Source of the DNA: an uncultured Bacilli bacterium
GTDB taxonomy: Bacteria; Bacillota_I; Bacilli_A; RF39; UBA660
DNA: 64,000 nucleotides
NCBI GenBank assembly: GCA_934085595.1
Contig: CAKOHK010000003.1
Span: 1-64,000, forward strand
Direction: 5' to 3'
Position 1 is the first letter of the stretch. Each line of letters starts with the position of its first letter. A program made the translations under genes and the position numbers. Under the pieces are notes generated by a model. That model did not search any database and was not told where the DNA came from. It saw only the letters and a list, made by a program, of their open reading frames with translations. Below, piece by piece: positions 51,491 through 60,801 of this stretch.

Positions 51491-52795
51491 ATGGAATTAT
51501 TTAGTAAGATAGTTAATTATATATGGGGATTTCCTCTTATAATATTTATAGTTGGTTCTGGTATTTATTTTAGTAAGTGTATTCATTTTATACAAATTAG
51601 AAAAATACCTTTTATTATTAAAAATACAGTAGGTAAATTATCAAATAATTCTTATAGTATAATTATGAGAACTCTTGGAAGCAGTATTGGTTCTGGAAAT
51701 ATAGCTGGGGTAGCAAGTGCGATTGCGGTAGGTGGACCTGGGGCTGTATTTTGGATGTGGGTTACATCTCTTGTAAATATGGGAACTAAAATGATAGAAG
51801 TTAGTTTGTCTGTATACTATAGTAAAAAGAATCATGGTAATAAAATGGGTGGAGCTATGTATTATATAAGTGCCATTAAAGGTAAAGGTGGAAAACTACT
51901 TTCTATTTTCTATACTGTATCATTATTAGTTTATATTATGTGTGCTCCTGGATTTGTTCAATTAAATACTATATCTAGTTCTTTATATGATACTTTTAAT
52001 ATTAGTAAAATGATTATATTTATAATATTTTTAGTATTATCAATTTTTATTATATTTGGTGGTCTTAAACGAACTGGTTCTTTTTTAAATAAATGTGTTC
52101 CGTTTATGTGTATTTTATATTTAGTTTTTTCAGTTATTGTTATTAGTGTTAATTATGATAAAATATTTAGTTCGTTGTGTGATATTTTTAAATATGCTTT
52201 TAAACCTGCTCCAGTTATAGGTGGTTTTCTTGGTAGTAGTGTAATAAGTGCGATAAGTAAAGGAAGTGCTAGAGGTATACTTGCTAATGAGGCTGGTACT
52301 GGTGCTAGTACTATAGTGCATTCTAAAAGTGATAATAAACCTATTGTGCAAGGAATGTGGGGTATAATAGAGGTATATATTATTAGTTTTATAATATGTT
52401 CTATTACTGCTCTTTGTGTTCTTGTTACTAGTTCTTATACTACTTCTTTAACTGGTGCTCCTATGGTACTTAACGCTTTTAATAGTGTGTATGGTTCATT
52501 TGGTAAATATATATTATGTTTTGTTATGATATTATTTGCATATACTACTTATATTGGTTTTTATGAGCATTATGGCGTTTGCATAAGATATTTATTTAAT
52601 GATAGGGTTTTTAAATATTTTAAGTGGTTTTATTTAGTACCTTTACTATCTATTTTTATAGATAGTAATTTGATATGGCTTATTTCTGATGTAGCAGTTG
52701 CATTAATTATTATTCCTAATATTATATCTTTATGGAAGTTATCTTCAGTATTTAAAAATATTTATGATTCTGAAATCAATGAATTAAAGAGTTAA
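51491..52795 (+). CDS. AlsT/AgcS-type sodium:amino-acid symporter
   Basis: This 434-aa membrane protein has about ten hydrophobic segments and the family signature GSGNIAGVASAIAVGGPGAV followed by FWMW. It also has MGGAMYYI and GILANEAGTGASTI segments. It imports alanine or glycine with sodium. It is slightly shorter than the usual 450-480 aa. AGGAGAG precedes the ATG. Its end overlaps the convergent kinase-like gene by 12 bp. Confidence 0.9.
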   Translation: MELFSKIVNYIWGFPLIIFIVGSGIYFSKCIHFIQIRKIPFIIKNTVGKLSNNSYSIIMRTLGSSIGSGNIAGVASAIAVGGPGAVFWMWVTSLVNMGTKMIEVSLSVYYSKKNHGNKMGGAMYYISAIKGKGGKLLSIFYTVSLLVYIMCAPGFVQLNTISSSLYDTFNISKMIIFIIFLVLSIFIIFGGLKRTGSFLNKCVPFMCILYLVFSVIVISVNYDKIFSSLCDIFKYAFKPAPVIGGFLGSSVISAISKGSARGILANEAGTGASTIVHSKSDNKPIVQGMWGIIEVYIISFIICSITALCVLVTSSYTTSLTGAPMVLNAFNSVYGSFGKYILCFVMILFAYTTYIGFYEHYGVCIRYLFNDRVFKYFKWFYLVPLLSIFIDSNLIWLISDVAVALIIIPNIISLWKLSSVFKNIYDSEINELKS

Positions 52796-53527
52796 TGTTC
52801 TAATATAATCTGTGTTTCTTGTGTGTTTTGCTAGGTCTTTTGCATCTCTTAAATATAGTACTTCATTTCCTAGTTGTTCGCTTAATCTTTGTCTAAATAA
52901 TTTTAAGAATTCTAAACTATCTGCATCTTTATACATTTCTTTTAAGTCTTTTTGTGTGTTTACAAAACTATTAAAGAAATTACTGACTAAGAATAATTTA
53001 ACTGCTCTATCAAAGTATTCTTTATTTTGTTTATGTAAAGCTTGGTAGTTTAAATCTGTAAAGCTATAGTCTGTAGTGTCAATTATTTTAAAACCGTTAA
53101 CTCCATATAAAATGTTATATAAAACATCATATGACATGATTTGATCTTGTGATAATTGCTTTACTCCTTGATGTGCATTTATTATATCTGATGTAAATGT
53201 ATCAAGATTTATTGTAAATGGGTTTATACCACATAAATCTAATCCTCTTGCGTACTTTGTTATATATCCACATACTTTAAAACCAACCATAATAATTTCT
53301 TCTGGAAATACATATGTATCATTTGATATTTTTGAGAACTTTGTAAATTCTTCTTTTGTATAATTAACTTTAAATTCTTCTTCTAAATCATCATCATAAA
53401 AATCATGGAATATTTTATATATTTTCCCATTTGTTTTGTCTAAATAGCATACTCCTTGTGAACCTGAACCTATTCTTATTAAATTTAATAAGTAATTATG
53501 TAATGACTTTTTACTTCTAAATGTCAT
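52784..53527 (-). CDS. Diverged protein-kinase-like protein
   Basis: This 247-aa protein shows the order of motifs of the kinase fold. A glycine loop IGSGSQGVCYL (about 18-28) is followed by a candidate ATP-anchoring Lys in KIYKIF. A hinge-like GYITKYARGLDL and a catalytic-loop-like MSYDVLYNILY (D-x4-N spacing variant) lead into FKIIDTTDYS in place of D-F-G. The C-terminal helical lobe is small. The family was not recognised. Related small kinase-like proteins occur in gut Bacilli. The 12-bp convergent overlap with the symporter has no regulatory reading. Confidence 0.55.
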   Translation of the reverse strand: MTFRSKKSLHNYLLNLIRIGSGSQGVCYLDKTNGKIYKIFHDFYDDDLEEEFKVNYTKEEFTKFSKISNDTYVFPEEIIMVGFKVCGYITKYARGLDLCGINPFTINLDTFTSDIINAHQGVKQLSQDQIMSYDVLYNILYGVNGFKIIDTTDYSFTDLNYQALHKQNKEYFDRAVKLFLVSNFFNSFVNTQKDLKEMYKDADSLEFLKLFRQRLSEQLGNEVLYLRDAKDLAKHTRNTDYIRTLTL

Positions 53528-53663
53528 ATATCCCCCTTTAAAATTGCTCTTATTATATCAGATTTTGTTTTGATTTTCAATGTTTTATTTATGTAAATAA
53601 GTTATATTATTCTTGAATTAATTTTAAAAATAAGTGATAATTGATTAGAAGGGAGAAATTAAT

Positions 53664-54203
53664 ATGGAATTAAAAGGAAGTAAAACTGAGCAAAATTTAA
53701 TGAGTGCTTTTGCTGGTGAAAGTCAAGCTAGAAATAAATATACTTTTTTTGCTAGTCAAGCTAGAAAAGAAGGGTATGAACAAATAGCAAGTATATTTGA
53801 AGAGACTGCTAATAATGAAAAGGAACATGCTAAACTATGGTTTAAAGAACTTAATGGTGGTAGTGTTCCATCTACTCTTGATAATTTAAATGATGCAGCT
53901 AATGGTGAAAATTATGAATATACTACCATGTATAGTGATTTTGCTAAAGAAGCATGTGAAGAAGGTTTTGATAGAATAGCAAATTTATTTGAACGTGTTG
54001 GTGAAATTGAAAAAGAACATGAAAATAGATATAGAAAGCTTATTGATAATATAGAAAAAGAACTTGTGTTTTCTAGTGAAGGAGATACTATTTGGATATG
54101 TAGAAATTGTGGACATGTAGTAATAGGTAAGAAAGCACCTTTAGTTTGTCCAGTATGTGCTCATAAACAAAGTTTCTTTGAAAGAAAAGCTGATAATTAT
54201 TAA
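53664..54203 (+). CDS. rbr: Rubrerythrin
   Basis: Rubrerythrin reduces hydrogen peroxide in anaerobes. The 179-aa protein has the ferritin-like diiron domain (about 1-140) with ESQARNKY and two E-x2-H motifs (NEKEHAKLW and EIEKEHENRY). A C-terminal rubredoxin domain has CRNCGH and CPVCAH, holding one iron. AGAAGGGAG precedes the ATG. It is a single-gene unit with its own terminator. It supports an anaerobic or microaerobic lifestyle. Confidence 0.95.
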   Translation: MELKGSKTEQNLMSAFAGESQARNKYTFFASQARKEGYEQIASIFEETANNEKEHAKLWFKELNGGSVPSTLDNLNDAANGENYEYTTMYSDFAKEACEEGFDRIANLFERVGEIEKEHENRYRKLIDNIEKELVFSSEGDTIWICRNCGHVVIGKKAPLVCPVCAHKQSFFERKADNY

Positions 54204-54207
54204 TATA

Positions 54208-54229
54208 ATCTACTTAATGTAGATTTTTA
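54208..54229 (+). terminator. Intrinsic terminator after rubrerythrin
   Basis: The stem ATCTAC/GTAGAT (54209-54214 with 54220-54225), with a 5-base loop and T run, lies just after the rubrerythrin stop and before the macrodomain gene's ribosome binding site. Confidence 0.65.
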
Positions 54230-54241
54230 AATGGAGGATTT

Positions 54242-54769
54242 ATGAAAAATATTATTGTATTAAATACTAGTCTTGTTACTTTAAAAGTTGATATTATTGT
54301 TAATGCTGCTAATAAATCATTGCTTGGTGGTGGTGGAATAGATGGTGTTATTCATAGAAATGCTGGGAAAGAATTACTTTTAGAGTGTAAAAAACTTAAT
54401 GGTTGTGAGACTGGTGAAGCTAAGATGACTGGTGCTTATAATTTGCCATGTGATAGAATAATACATACTGTTGGACCTGTTTATGTTGATGGTAAACATA
54501 ATGAAGAAGAGTTACTTAGTAATGCTTATAAGAACTCTATAGCTTTAGCTAATAAATATAGAATAGAAAATAATTTAGATAAAGTAACTATAGCTTTTCC
54601 TTGTATTAGTACTGGGGTGTATCATTATCCTAAGATGGAAGCATGTAAAGTAGCTGTTAATAGTGTTAAAAATAGTATTAATGATGATATTACTGTTATA
54701 TTTGTGTGTTTTGATGAAGAAAATTATAAATATTATGTAAAAGAAGTATATAATATAGATATTGTGTGA
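54242..54769 (+). CDS. Macrodomain ADP-ribose hydrolase (YmdB-type)
   Basis: This 175-aa protein has the macrodomain hallmarks: IIVNAANKSLLGGGGIDGVI followed by HRNAG, which includes the catalytic Asp and the diphosphate loop. Later it has RIIHTVGPVY and AFPCISTGVYHYP. Members remove ADP-ribose or O-acetyl groups from ADP-ribosylated proteins or O-acetyl-ADP-ribose. TGGAGG precedes the ATG. It is probably expressed from its own promoter or by read-through. Confidence 0.93.
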   Translation: MKNIIVLNTSLVTLKVDIIVNAANKSLLGGGGIDGVIHRNAGKELLLECKKLNGCETGEAKMTGAYNLPCDRIIHTVGPVYVDGKHNEEELLSNAYKNSIALANKYRIENNLDKVTIAFPCISTGVYHYPKMEACKVAVNSVKNSINDDITVIFVCFDEENYKYYVKEVYNIDIV

Positions 54770-54830
54770 AAAAATGACTTTTAAAAATATTTGTTTTATG
54801 ATATTATTGTTATGATAGAGGAGAGTAAAT

Positions 54831-55499
54831 ATGGAAGAAGTTAAGAGTACAGAAGAGTATGTTTCAAAAGATATGAATAAAGTTATTACTGAAATTATTA
54901 ATACTAAAGCTCTTAGAGGTGTTGCTGAAGCAATAACTAGTTTTTGTGATAGAATTGATAATACTGATTTTACTAAAATTATGAATGATGCAGCTAATGA
55001 AAAGAGTAGTTATGATACTAAAAGGGAAATTAGTAGGCTTCGTGATGAATTAAATAAGGTATTATATGATGAAGATGATGAATTAAAAGTTAGTGAAGGA
55101 AGTCAAACTTTAGAACATGAAAGTACTGGTATTGAAGCAGTACCAAGGGAAAAAGAAGTGGTAGATGGTACTTTAGGACAAACTCAAGATATGGCTATAG
55201 AAAATAAACCAGCTACACTTGAAAATAATAGTAAAAGTACTGATGCTTCTAGTCAAATAATGGAAGAGTTTAAAGTAAAAAATAGTAATCCTGTTAGTCT
55301 TGATGATGCCACTTTAAAAGAATATTTGAATAATGCTAGCAATAAAAGTGAAAATAAACCATTAAGTACTGAAACACAAACTACGTTGACTCCACCAAGC
55401 GAAAGTGTGAAGAGTGATAGTAGTAATGGATTACTTGATTATATTAATAATAATGTATTTGGTAATGAAGAAGTTAGTACTGAAACACAAACACTATAA
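54831..55499 (+). CDS. Acidic, low-complexity protein of unknown function
   Basis: This 222-aa protein has a more ordered N-terminal part (about 1-85, helical, with LRGVAEAITSFCDRI) and a long Ser/Thr/Glu/Asn-rich tail that looks disordered. STETQT occurs twice in the tail. There is no signal peptide or membrane segment, so it is cytoplasmic. A GAGGAGAG site precedes the ATG and a terminator follows. No family is recognised. Confidence 0.55.
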   Translation: MEEVKSTEEYVSKDMNKVITEIINTKALRGVAEAITSFCDRIDNTDFTKIMNDAANEKSSYDTKREISRLRDELNKVLYDEDDELKVSEGSQTLEHESTGIEAVPREKEVVDGTLGQTQDMAIENKPATLENNSKSTDASSQIMEEFKVKNSNPVSLDDATLKEYLNNASNKSENKPLSTETQTTLTPPSESVKSDSSNGLLDYINNNVFGNEEVSTETQTL

Positions 55500-55503
55500 G
55501 AAT

Positions 55504-55527
55504 AAAGATACAATTTTGTATCTTTTT
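55504..55527 (+). terminator. Intrinsic terminator before miaB
   Basis: The stem AAAGATACA/TGTATCTTT (55504-55512 with 55517-55525) and a T run follow the acidic protein gene. Confidence 0.7.
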
Positions 55528-55568
55528 GTGTGATTAAATGTTATAATGATTTCTAGGAAGTGAGAAGT

Positions 55569-56978
55569 ATGAATTTACCTAATATGAATGATGCTAAAAA
55601 AAGGCATCAAAGTAAAGTTATATATAAAGAATATAGTGAAGTTGACTATAATTTTGGTATTAATAAAAATTATTATGTTAGAACTTATGGTTGCCAAATG
55701 AATGAACATGATGGAGAGAGAATAAAGGGTATGCTTGAAAGTGCTGGATATAGTGAAACAGAAGATATTAATAAAGCTGATATTATTATTCTAAATACTT
55801 GTGCGATTAGAGAAAATGCTCATGATAAAGTGTTTGGTTTTCTTGGTATAGTTAATAACTTAAAAAAGAAAAATAAGAATCTTGTTGTTGGTATATGCGG
55901 ATGTATGGCACAAGAAAGAAGTGTTGTAGATGAAATTATGAGTAAATATAAGTTTGTTGATTTTGTTTTAGGAACTCATAATTTATATGATTTACTTAAT
56001 GTAGTATATAAGTGTATTAATGATAGAGGACAAAATATAGAAGTATATAGTTATGATGGAGATGTAATAGAGGATATACCTGAGAAAAGAGAGAGCAATA
56101 TAAGTGCTTGGGTTGATATTATACTTGGATGTGATAAGTTTTGTACTTATTGTATAGTTCCATATACACGTGGTACTCAAAGAAGTAGAAAGAAAGAAGA
56201 AATAATTAAAGAAGTTAATGAACTTAAAAATAAAGGGTATAAAGAAGTTACATTGCTTGGACAAAATGTTAATGCTTATGGTAAAGATATATACGAAAAC
56301 TATAATCTTGCTAATTTACTTAGAGATGTAAGTAAGAGTGGTATTGATAGAATAAGATTTGTTACTAGTCATCCATGGGATTTTACAGATGAAATGATTG
56401 ATGCGATAAGTGAATGTGATAATGTTATGCCTTATGTTCATTTACCAATTCAATCAGGAAGTAATAAAATACTTAAACTTATGAATAGAAGATATACTAA
56501 AGAAGAATATATAGAACTTTATAATAAAATAAGAAATAGAATTAAGGGATGCTCTATAACTACTGATATAATAGTTGGATTTCCATATGAAACAGAAGAA
56601 GATTTTTTAGAAACTTTAGATGTAGTTAATAAGTGTAAGTTTGATGGTGCTTATACATTTGCTTTTTCTCCTAGAGAGAATACTCCTGCTAAACTTATGG
56701 ATGAAACTGTTTCTGAAAGTGAAAAGTTAGATAGATTGCATAGACTTAATGAACTTATTAATAAATATAGTAATGAATCTAATCAAAGAATGCTTGGTAC
56801 AGTACAAAAATGTCTTGTTACAGGTGTTAGTGATAAAAATAATGAAAAGGTATGTGGATATACAGAGAATATGAAACTTGTTAATATTGAAGCAGATAAA
56901 GATACTATTGGAAAGATTATTGATGTTAAAATAACAGAAGCTAAGAGTTTTTCTCTTGATGGTATTATGGTGAAATAA
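55569..56978 (+). CDS. miaB: tRNA-2-methylthio-N6-dimethylallyladenosine synthase
   Basis: MiaB adds a methylthio group to i6A37 of tRNAs reading UNN codons. The protein (469 aa) has the N-terminal UPF0004 domain with three cluster cysteines (YGCQMNEHDGE, NTCAIRENA, CGCMAQE). The radical-SAM domain has GCDKFCTYCIVPYTRG (C-x3-C-x2-C) and a C-terminal TRAM domain. ATG 55569 is chosen over an upstream in-frame start because GAAGTGAG precedes it. It overlaps the next gene by one base. Confidence 0.94.
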   Translation: MNLPNMNDAKKRHQSKVIYKEYSEVDYNFGINKNYYVRTYGCQMNEHDGERIKGMLESAGYSETEDINKADIIILNTCAIRENAHDKVFGFLGIVNNLKKKNKNLVVGICGCMAQERSVVDEIMSKYKFVDFVLGTHNLYDLLNVVYKCINDRGQNIEVYSYDGDVIEDIPEKRESNISAWVDIILGCDKFCTYCIVPYTRGTQRSRKKEEIIKEVNELKNKGYKEVTLLGQNVNAYGKDIYENYNLANLLRDVSKSGIDRIRFVTSHPWDFTDEMIDAISECDNVMPYVHLPIQSGSNKILKLMNRRYTKEEYIELYNKIRNRIKGCSITTDIIVGFPYETEEDFLETLDVVNKCKFDGAYTFAFSPRENTPAKLMDETVSESEKLDRLHRLNELINKYSNESNQRMLGTVQKCLVTGVSDKNNEKVCGYTENMKLVNIEADKDTIGKIIDVKITEAKSFSLDGIMVK

Positions 56979-57475
56979 TGAAAAAGGTTATTGTATTTTG
57001 TATTATAGTAGTTATTATATTAGTTGGTACTATTTTATATTTTGATGATGCTAAAACTGATAATAATGTTATTAATGAATATAATTGGAGTAATAATACA
57101 TCTATTGATTTAAGTGATGTTTATAATTATGATAAAGATGAATTAGAAGCAGGGGTTTTAAGTATTAAAGATAATAAACTAGTGTTTCTTGATTTAGAAA
57201 ATAATATACTTAATAATTATAGTTATATTGGTGATGTTATTATAGTTGATAAGATTTATGATTGTGATAAAGAGAAGAGTATATATTTAACTATTAATAA
57301 AGATGGTGAATTATATATTTGTGATAATAATAATTTTATGGATGAAGAACCTTTTTATAAGTATGATATTTCTGATAAGATAAGTAATATATATATCGAT
57401 TATAATAATAAGTGTAATTCTAATGTTAAAATTAAAAATATAGATGGAGAAGTTAAAGATATTCAAATAAATTAA
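56978..57475 (+). CDS. Membrane-anchored extracytoplasmic protein of unknown function
   Basis: This 165-aa protein has an N-terminal membrane segment (about 4-22, VIVFCIIVVIILVGTILYF) without a lipobox and an acidic, Asn-rich extracytoplasmic domain likely to be beta-rich. No family is recognised. Its ATG shares a base with the miaB stop codon, so it is translationally coupled. It ends in a bidirectional terminator facing the LCP gene. Confidence 0.55.
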   Translation: MKKVIVFCIIVVIILVGTILYFDDAKTDNNVINEYNWSNNTSIDLSDVYNYDKDELEAGVLSIKDNKLVFLDLENNILNNYSYIGDVIIVDKIYDCDKEKSIYLTINKDGELYICDNNNFMDEEPFYKYDISDKISNIYIDYNNKCNSNVKIKNIDGEVKDIQIN

Positions 57476-57503
57476 AAATAGAAGCTAGGGCTTCTATTTT
57501 TTT
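57474..57503. terminator. Bidirectional terminator between convergent genes
   Basis: A perfect stem (AAAATAGAAGC pairing with GCTTCTATTTT, loop of four) with A and T runs covers the stop region of the miaB-linked gene and the last codons of the LCP gene. Confidence 0.8.
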
Positions 57504-59347
57504 ATGTATATTGTTAGTGTATCTATTTGATTTAGTATAGTATCTTTATGTTCTTTTTGACTATAGAATTTATAGCCTTCATAGTTAGTTATTTCTATGT
57601 TTGTATCTACATCTATAAACTTTAATTTTAATTTATTATTTGAAGCATATGTTTTTATGTTATCTAAACTATATGATGATAGATTTTTAAGGGTAGGTAT
57701 TTTTGATTGTGTATATTTTCCATTGCCGATTAATTCATCTTCATATTTATTATTTATATCAAATGATATATTTTTTATTGCTTTTAGTTCTTTTTTATCT
57801 AGGTTAGTATTTATTAATTCTTTAATATCATTTATACTTCCTGTATATGGTATTGTTACTGCTGGATAACTTTTTGAACTTGTGTCATATATGTATTTGT
57901 ATGCGTTGTATCCGTTTAATTGACTTCTTTGTATATTTATTAAGTTTGTACTTCCGTTTATTAGTATTGATTTTCCTAAGTTGTATAGTGACATTACATC
58001 ATCACTTTTTATATTTGTTTGGAAGTTTTTATCTATAGTTTTAAGTATGTCTAATGCTTCGTTAGGGTCTTTTAATTTAGTAGCAGCGTTCACTATTCCC
58101 ATTATTACTTTTATTTGGTTTTTACCTCTTGTATAATCATTTCTTGTTCCATCTTTTAGGTTAGGGCAGTAGTTAGCCATTGCTTTACCTGCTTTTGAAC
58201 CATCATTTGGTTTGTGTCTGTTTCTTGAAAGCGCTAGTGCTTGTTCACCATTTAAATGATTCTTTCCTGCGTTTACAAATACTGTGCTGTTACCCCAATT
58301 TCTTGAGCTATTTTGGTCACAGAATGAATAAGGTACATCTACGTCTATACCACCAAGGGCATCTACTAAACTTACGATTCCTTTAAAGTTGATTTTTGCA
58401 TAATAGTCTATGTCTACACTAAATAATTTTTCTATTGTTTGTACTGCGCAGCTTGAACTGCTTCCCCATGTTGTAGTGTTAATTCTTCTATATTTTCCAT
58501 TTGAACAAGCTGTTTTTAGATACATATCTCTTGGTACTGATGTCATAGTAGCTCTTAGTGTTTTAGGATTAAATGTTGCGAGTATTAATACATCTGCGTT
58601 GTATCCTGATGTAACTCCATCATTTGATGAATCTACACCTATTAATAACATTGTGAATGGTTTTGTAAGTGAACTTTCACTTTTGGTTTCTTCTTTTATA
58701 TCATATATTTTAGATGTTTTATATAATACTTTAGTTTCTTCTTTTATGTTTTCATATCCTTCTAGTGAGTAAAACATATCAGTGTAGTTACTACTAAAGA
58801 AAGCTGCATCAACTTTATTTGTTTTTAATGCATGTAATAGTTCTATTGTTGAGTCATAAGAAACAATTTCGTTATTTTTAGATAGTTTTAAATTATCTAT
58901 TATTTCATTTGGTAATACATTTCCTTCAATATCACTTGTATCTTTTATGATACCTATTTTGTTTTTATTTAAGTCTTTATAATCATTTAATTTAGTATTG
59001 TATGTAACTAATGAACTAAAGTATTCATTTTCACTTTTACTATAAGAGTTTACTGCTTTATATACATTGTTTAAATAATAGTATCCAACAAAAGCGATAA
59101 TAGAAAATAATATAGATAGTATTATTGATATAATGTATGATTTTGATTTTTGAGTTTTTATATTTGTTAATGATATATAGCTTGTGAATATTAATAAGTA
59201 AATAAGTATTATTACTACGTATATTCTATAAAATGTTTCTATACCTTTATAATGGGTTAGGGAATAGGAAAGTAATATTATACTTGATAACTGTATTAAC
59301 GCTATTACAAACCATATAATTAATTTTGTTATTCTACCTTTTTTCAT
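57494..59347 (-). CDS. LytR-CpsA-Psr (LCP) family envelope glycopolymer ligase
   Basis: LCP proteins move glycopolymers such as teichoic acid from undecaprenyl carriers to peptidoglycan. This 617-aa protein has three N-terminal membrane segments (about 10-95). A linker domain (about 120-225) resembles a small-molecule-binding or accessory region. The LCP catalytic domain (about 230-480) has MLLIGVDSSNDG, SVPRDMYLK with the catalytic Arg-Asp, and ALSRNRH. Most LCP proteins have one membrane segment and 300-400 aa, so this one is extended. It overlaps the cohesin-like gene by 14 bp. Confidence 0.9.
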   Translation of the reverse strand: MKKGRITKLIIWFVIALIQLSSIILLSYSLTHYKGIETFYRIYVVIILIYLLIFTSYISLTNIKTQKSKSYIISIILSILFSIIAFVGYYYLNNVYKAVNSYSKSENEYFSSLVTYNTKLNDYKDLNKNKIGIIKDTSDIEGNVLPNEIIDNLKLSKNNEIVSYDSTIELLHALKTNKVDAAFFSSNYTDMFYSLEGYENIKEETKVLYKTSKIYDIKEETKSESSLTKPFTMLLIGVDSSNDGVTSGYNADVLILATFNPKTLRATMTSVPRDMYLKTACSNGKYRRINTTTWGSSSSCAVQTIEKLFSVDIDYYAKINFKGIVSLVDALGGIDVDVPYSFCDQNSSRNWGNSTVFVNAGKNHLNGEQALALSRNRHKPNDGSKAGKAMANYCPNLKDGTRNDYTRGKNQIKVIMGIVNAATKLKDPNEALDILKTIDKNFQTNIKSDDVMSLYNLGKSILINGSTNLINIQRSQLNGYNAYKYIYDTSSKSYPAVTIPYTGSINDIKELINTNLDKKELKAIKNISFDINNKYEDELIGNGKYTQSKIPTLKNLSSYSLDNIKTYASNNKLKLKFIDVDTNIEITNYEGYKFYSQKEHKDTILNQIDTLTIYIKK

Positions 59348-60791
59348 TTTTCTTCTTCTTTCTAGTATTAGTCTTAGTTTTTTTGATTATTTCAATATTA
59401 TCATCTTTTTTGTTTTCTTCTTTTTCATCATTTTTTATTTTTTCTTCTTTGATTTTATTTTCTTTTTCTTTAATTAGTTTTTCTTCTTTTTCTAATCTTT
59501 TTTGTTTTTCACGTTTAATTTTATTTTTTCTTTTTAAATTAGATATTAATAATGATATTACTATTATGAACATAATTAGTGTTTCTATTAGAAGTAGCAT
59601 TATTATCTTTTTATTTTTATTTAGTTTCTTTTCGAAATCTAATATAGTTGTTTTATCATATCTAATTGCTGTTTTTGTAACTGTGTCGTACATGTAATAA
59701 TCATTTTTTCCTGTTTCTAAGTCTCTTGCATATATTATTACGTAGTCTGAGTTGTTTGTTAGTGCTTCGTATTCAACGTCATTAATTGTGACTTTATCTT
59801 TTTTATATCCTGTTATTGTAGTAGTTATATTAAGTGGTAATATTTTTGATGATGATAAGATTACTTCACTATATCTTGTATATTTATTCTCTTTTTCATC
59901 ATATATATATAGATTAATGTTTCCTTCACTGTCTTTTAATCCAACTAGTGTTATGTCATTTAATTCATTATATAATGCAGGTACTGATGTATCGTTAATT
60001 TGTATTTCTTTACTTTCGTAATTTGCTGGTGCTTCTAGATTGCTCTCTCTTTTAACTACTACATATTTTTGATCATTGATATTTATCTCTATTGGATTTG
60101 GGTCTGTAACATTTACTATTACTGTATATGTTTTTGTACTTCCATTTTCAGCGGTAATTGTTATTTCAAACTTATTTTCTCCTTCGGTTACATTTTTCTT
60201 TCCTTCACCGTTTATAATAGCTCTTGAATCATCTTTTCTGGCATCTATTTCTATTTCTTCAGTATTAGCATCTACTTGTACTTTATATTCAGTTACATTT
60301 TTATTAAAGTCAGGTTCTATTTTATATCCTTTTATTTCAAGATGTGATAAATCATTGTTTTTTGAATATGATGCTTCTAGTTCACTTTGAGTTATTACTT
60401 TAATTGTTTTAGTGTTTTTTGAAATGTTAAGTTTGTTTTCGTTCCATGTATATCCACCATATGATTTAACACTTATATTTCCTGAGCCAGATGCGATTGC
60501 TTTAAAAGAGTAGGTGTAAGAAGAAGATTTTTTACTTCCATTTCCATAGTCTGCGACTGTTTGTTGTCCGCTTAATAATTTGAATTTACTTTTATCATAG
60601 TCTATTGTCCATTCCCATGAACCTAATACTTCACTTGATGATATTTTTACTGTTACATTAAATGTTTTTCCAACCACAACTTTACTTACACTTGATGATA
60701 CATTTATGCTTGCACTTGATGCGAAAATGTGTAGTGGGAATATTAATATTAGTGTTAAAAATATAAATAATTTTTTAAATGTTTTGTTCAT
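59334..60791 (-). CDS. Membrane-anchored protein with cohesin-like and cadherin-like domains
   Basis: This 485-aa protein has a signal peptide, then a cohesin-like domain (about 25-145, with VGKTFNVTVKISSSEVLGSW and YDKSKFKLLSG). A cadherin-like beta-sandwich follows (about 155-235, LSHLEIKGYKIEPDFNKNVT), then a further beta region and a membrane segment (about 395-420). The highly charged cytoplasmic tail (about 65 residues) probably forms a coiled coil. The start after TAAGGAGG is preferred over an upstream ATG. It may display a receptor site on the cell surface for the dockerin of the neighbouring hydrolase. Confidence 0.78.
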   Translation of the reverse strand: MNKTFKKLFIFLTLILIFPLHIFASSASINVSSSVSKVVVGKTFNVTVKISSSEVLGSWEWTIDYDKSKFKLLSGQQTVADYGNGSKKSSSYTYSFKAIASGSGNISVKSYGGYTWNENKLNISKNTKTIKVITQSELEASYSKNNDLSHLEIKGYKIEPDFNKNVTEYKVQVDANTEEIEIDARKDDSRAIINGEGKKNVTEGENKFEITITAENGSTKTYTVIVNVTDPNPIEININDQKYVVVKRESNLEAPANYESKEIQINDTSVPALYNELNDITLVGLKDSEGNINLYIYDEKENKYTRYSEVILSSSKILPLNITTTITGYKKDKVTINDVEYEALTNNSDYVIIYARDLETGKNDYYMYDTVTKTAIRYDKTTILDFEKKLNKNKKIIMLLLIETLIMFIIVISLLISNLKRKNKIKREKQKRLEKEEKLIKEKENKIKEEKIKNDEKEENKKDDNIEIIKKTKTNTRKKKKNEKR

Positions 60792-60801
60792 TTGTTCCTC
60801 C

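Noticed and set aside
53590..53655. PerR box upstream of rubrerythrin
   Set aside because: The region is AT-rich but no good match to the TTATAAT-N-ATTATAA palindrome was found.
59326..59697. Highly hydrophobic 123-codon plus-strand ORF that could be mistaken for a membrane protein
   Set aside because: It is the reverse complement of the Lys/Glu-rich tail of the cohesin-like protein, where AAA/GAA codons read as TTT/TTC.
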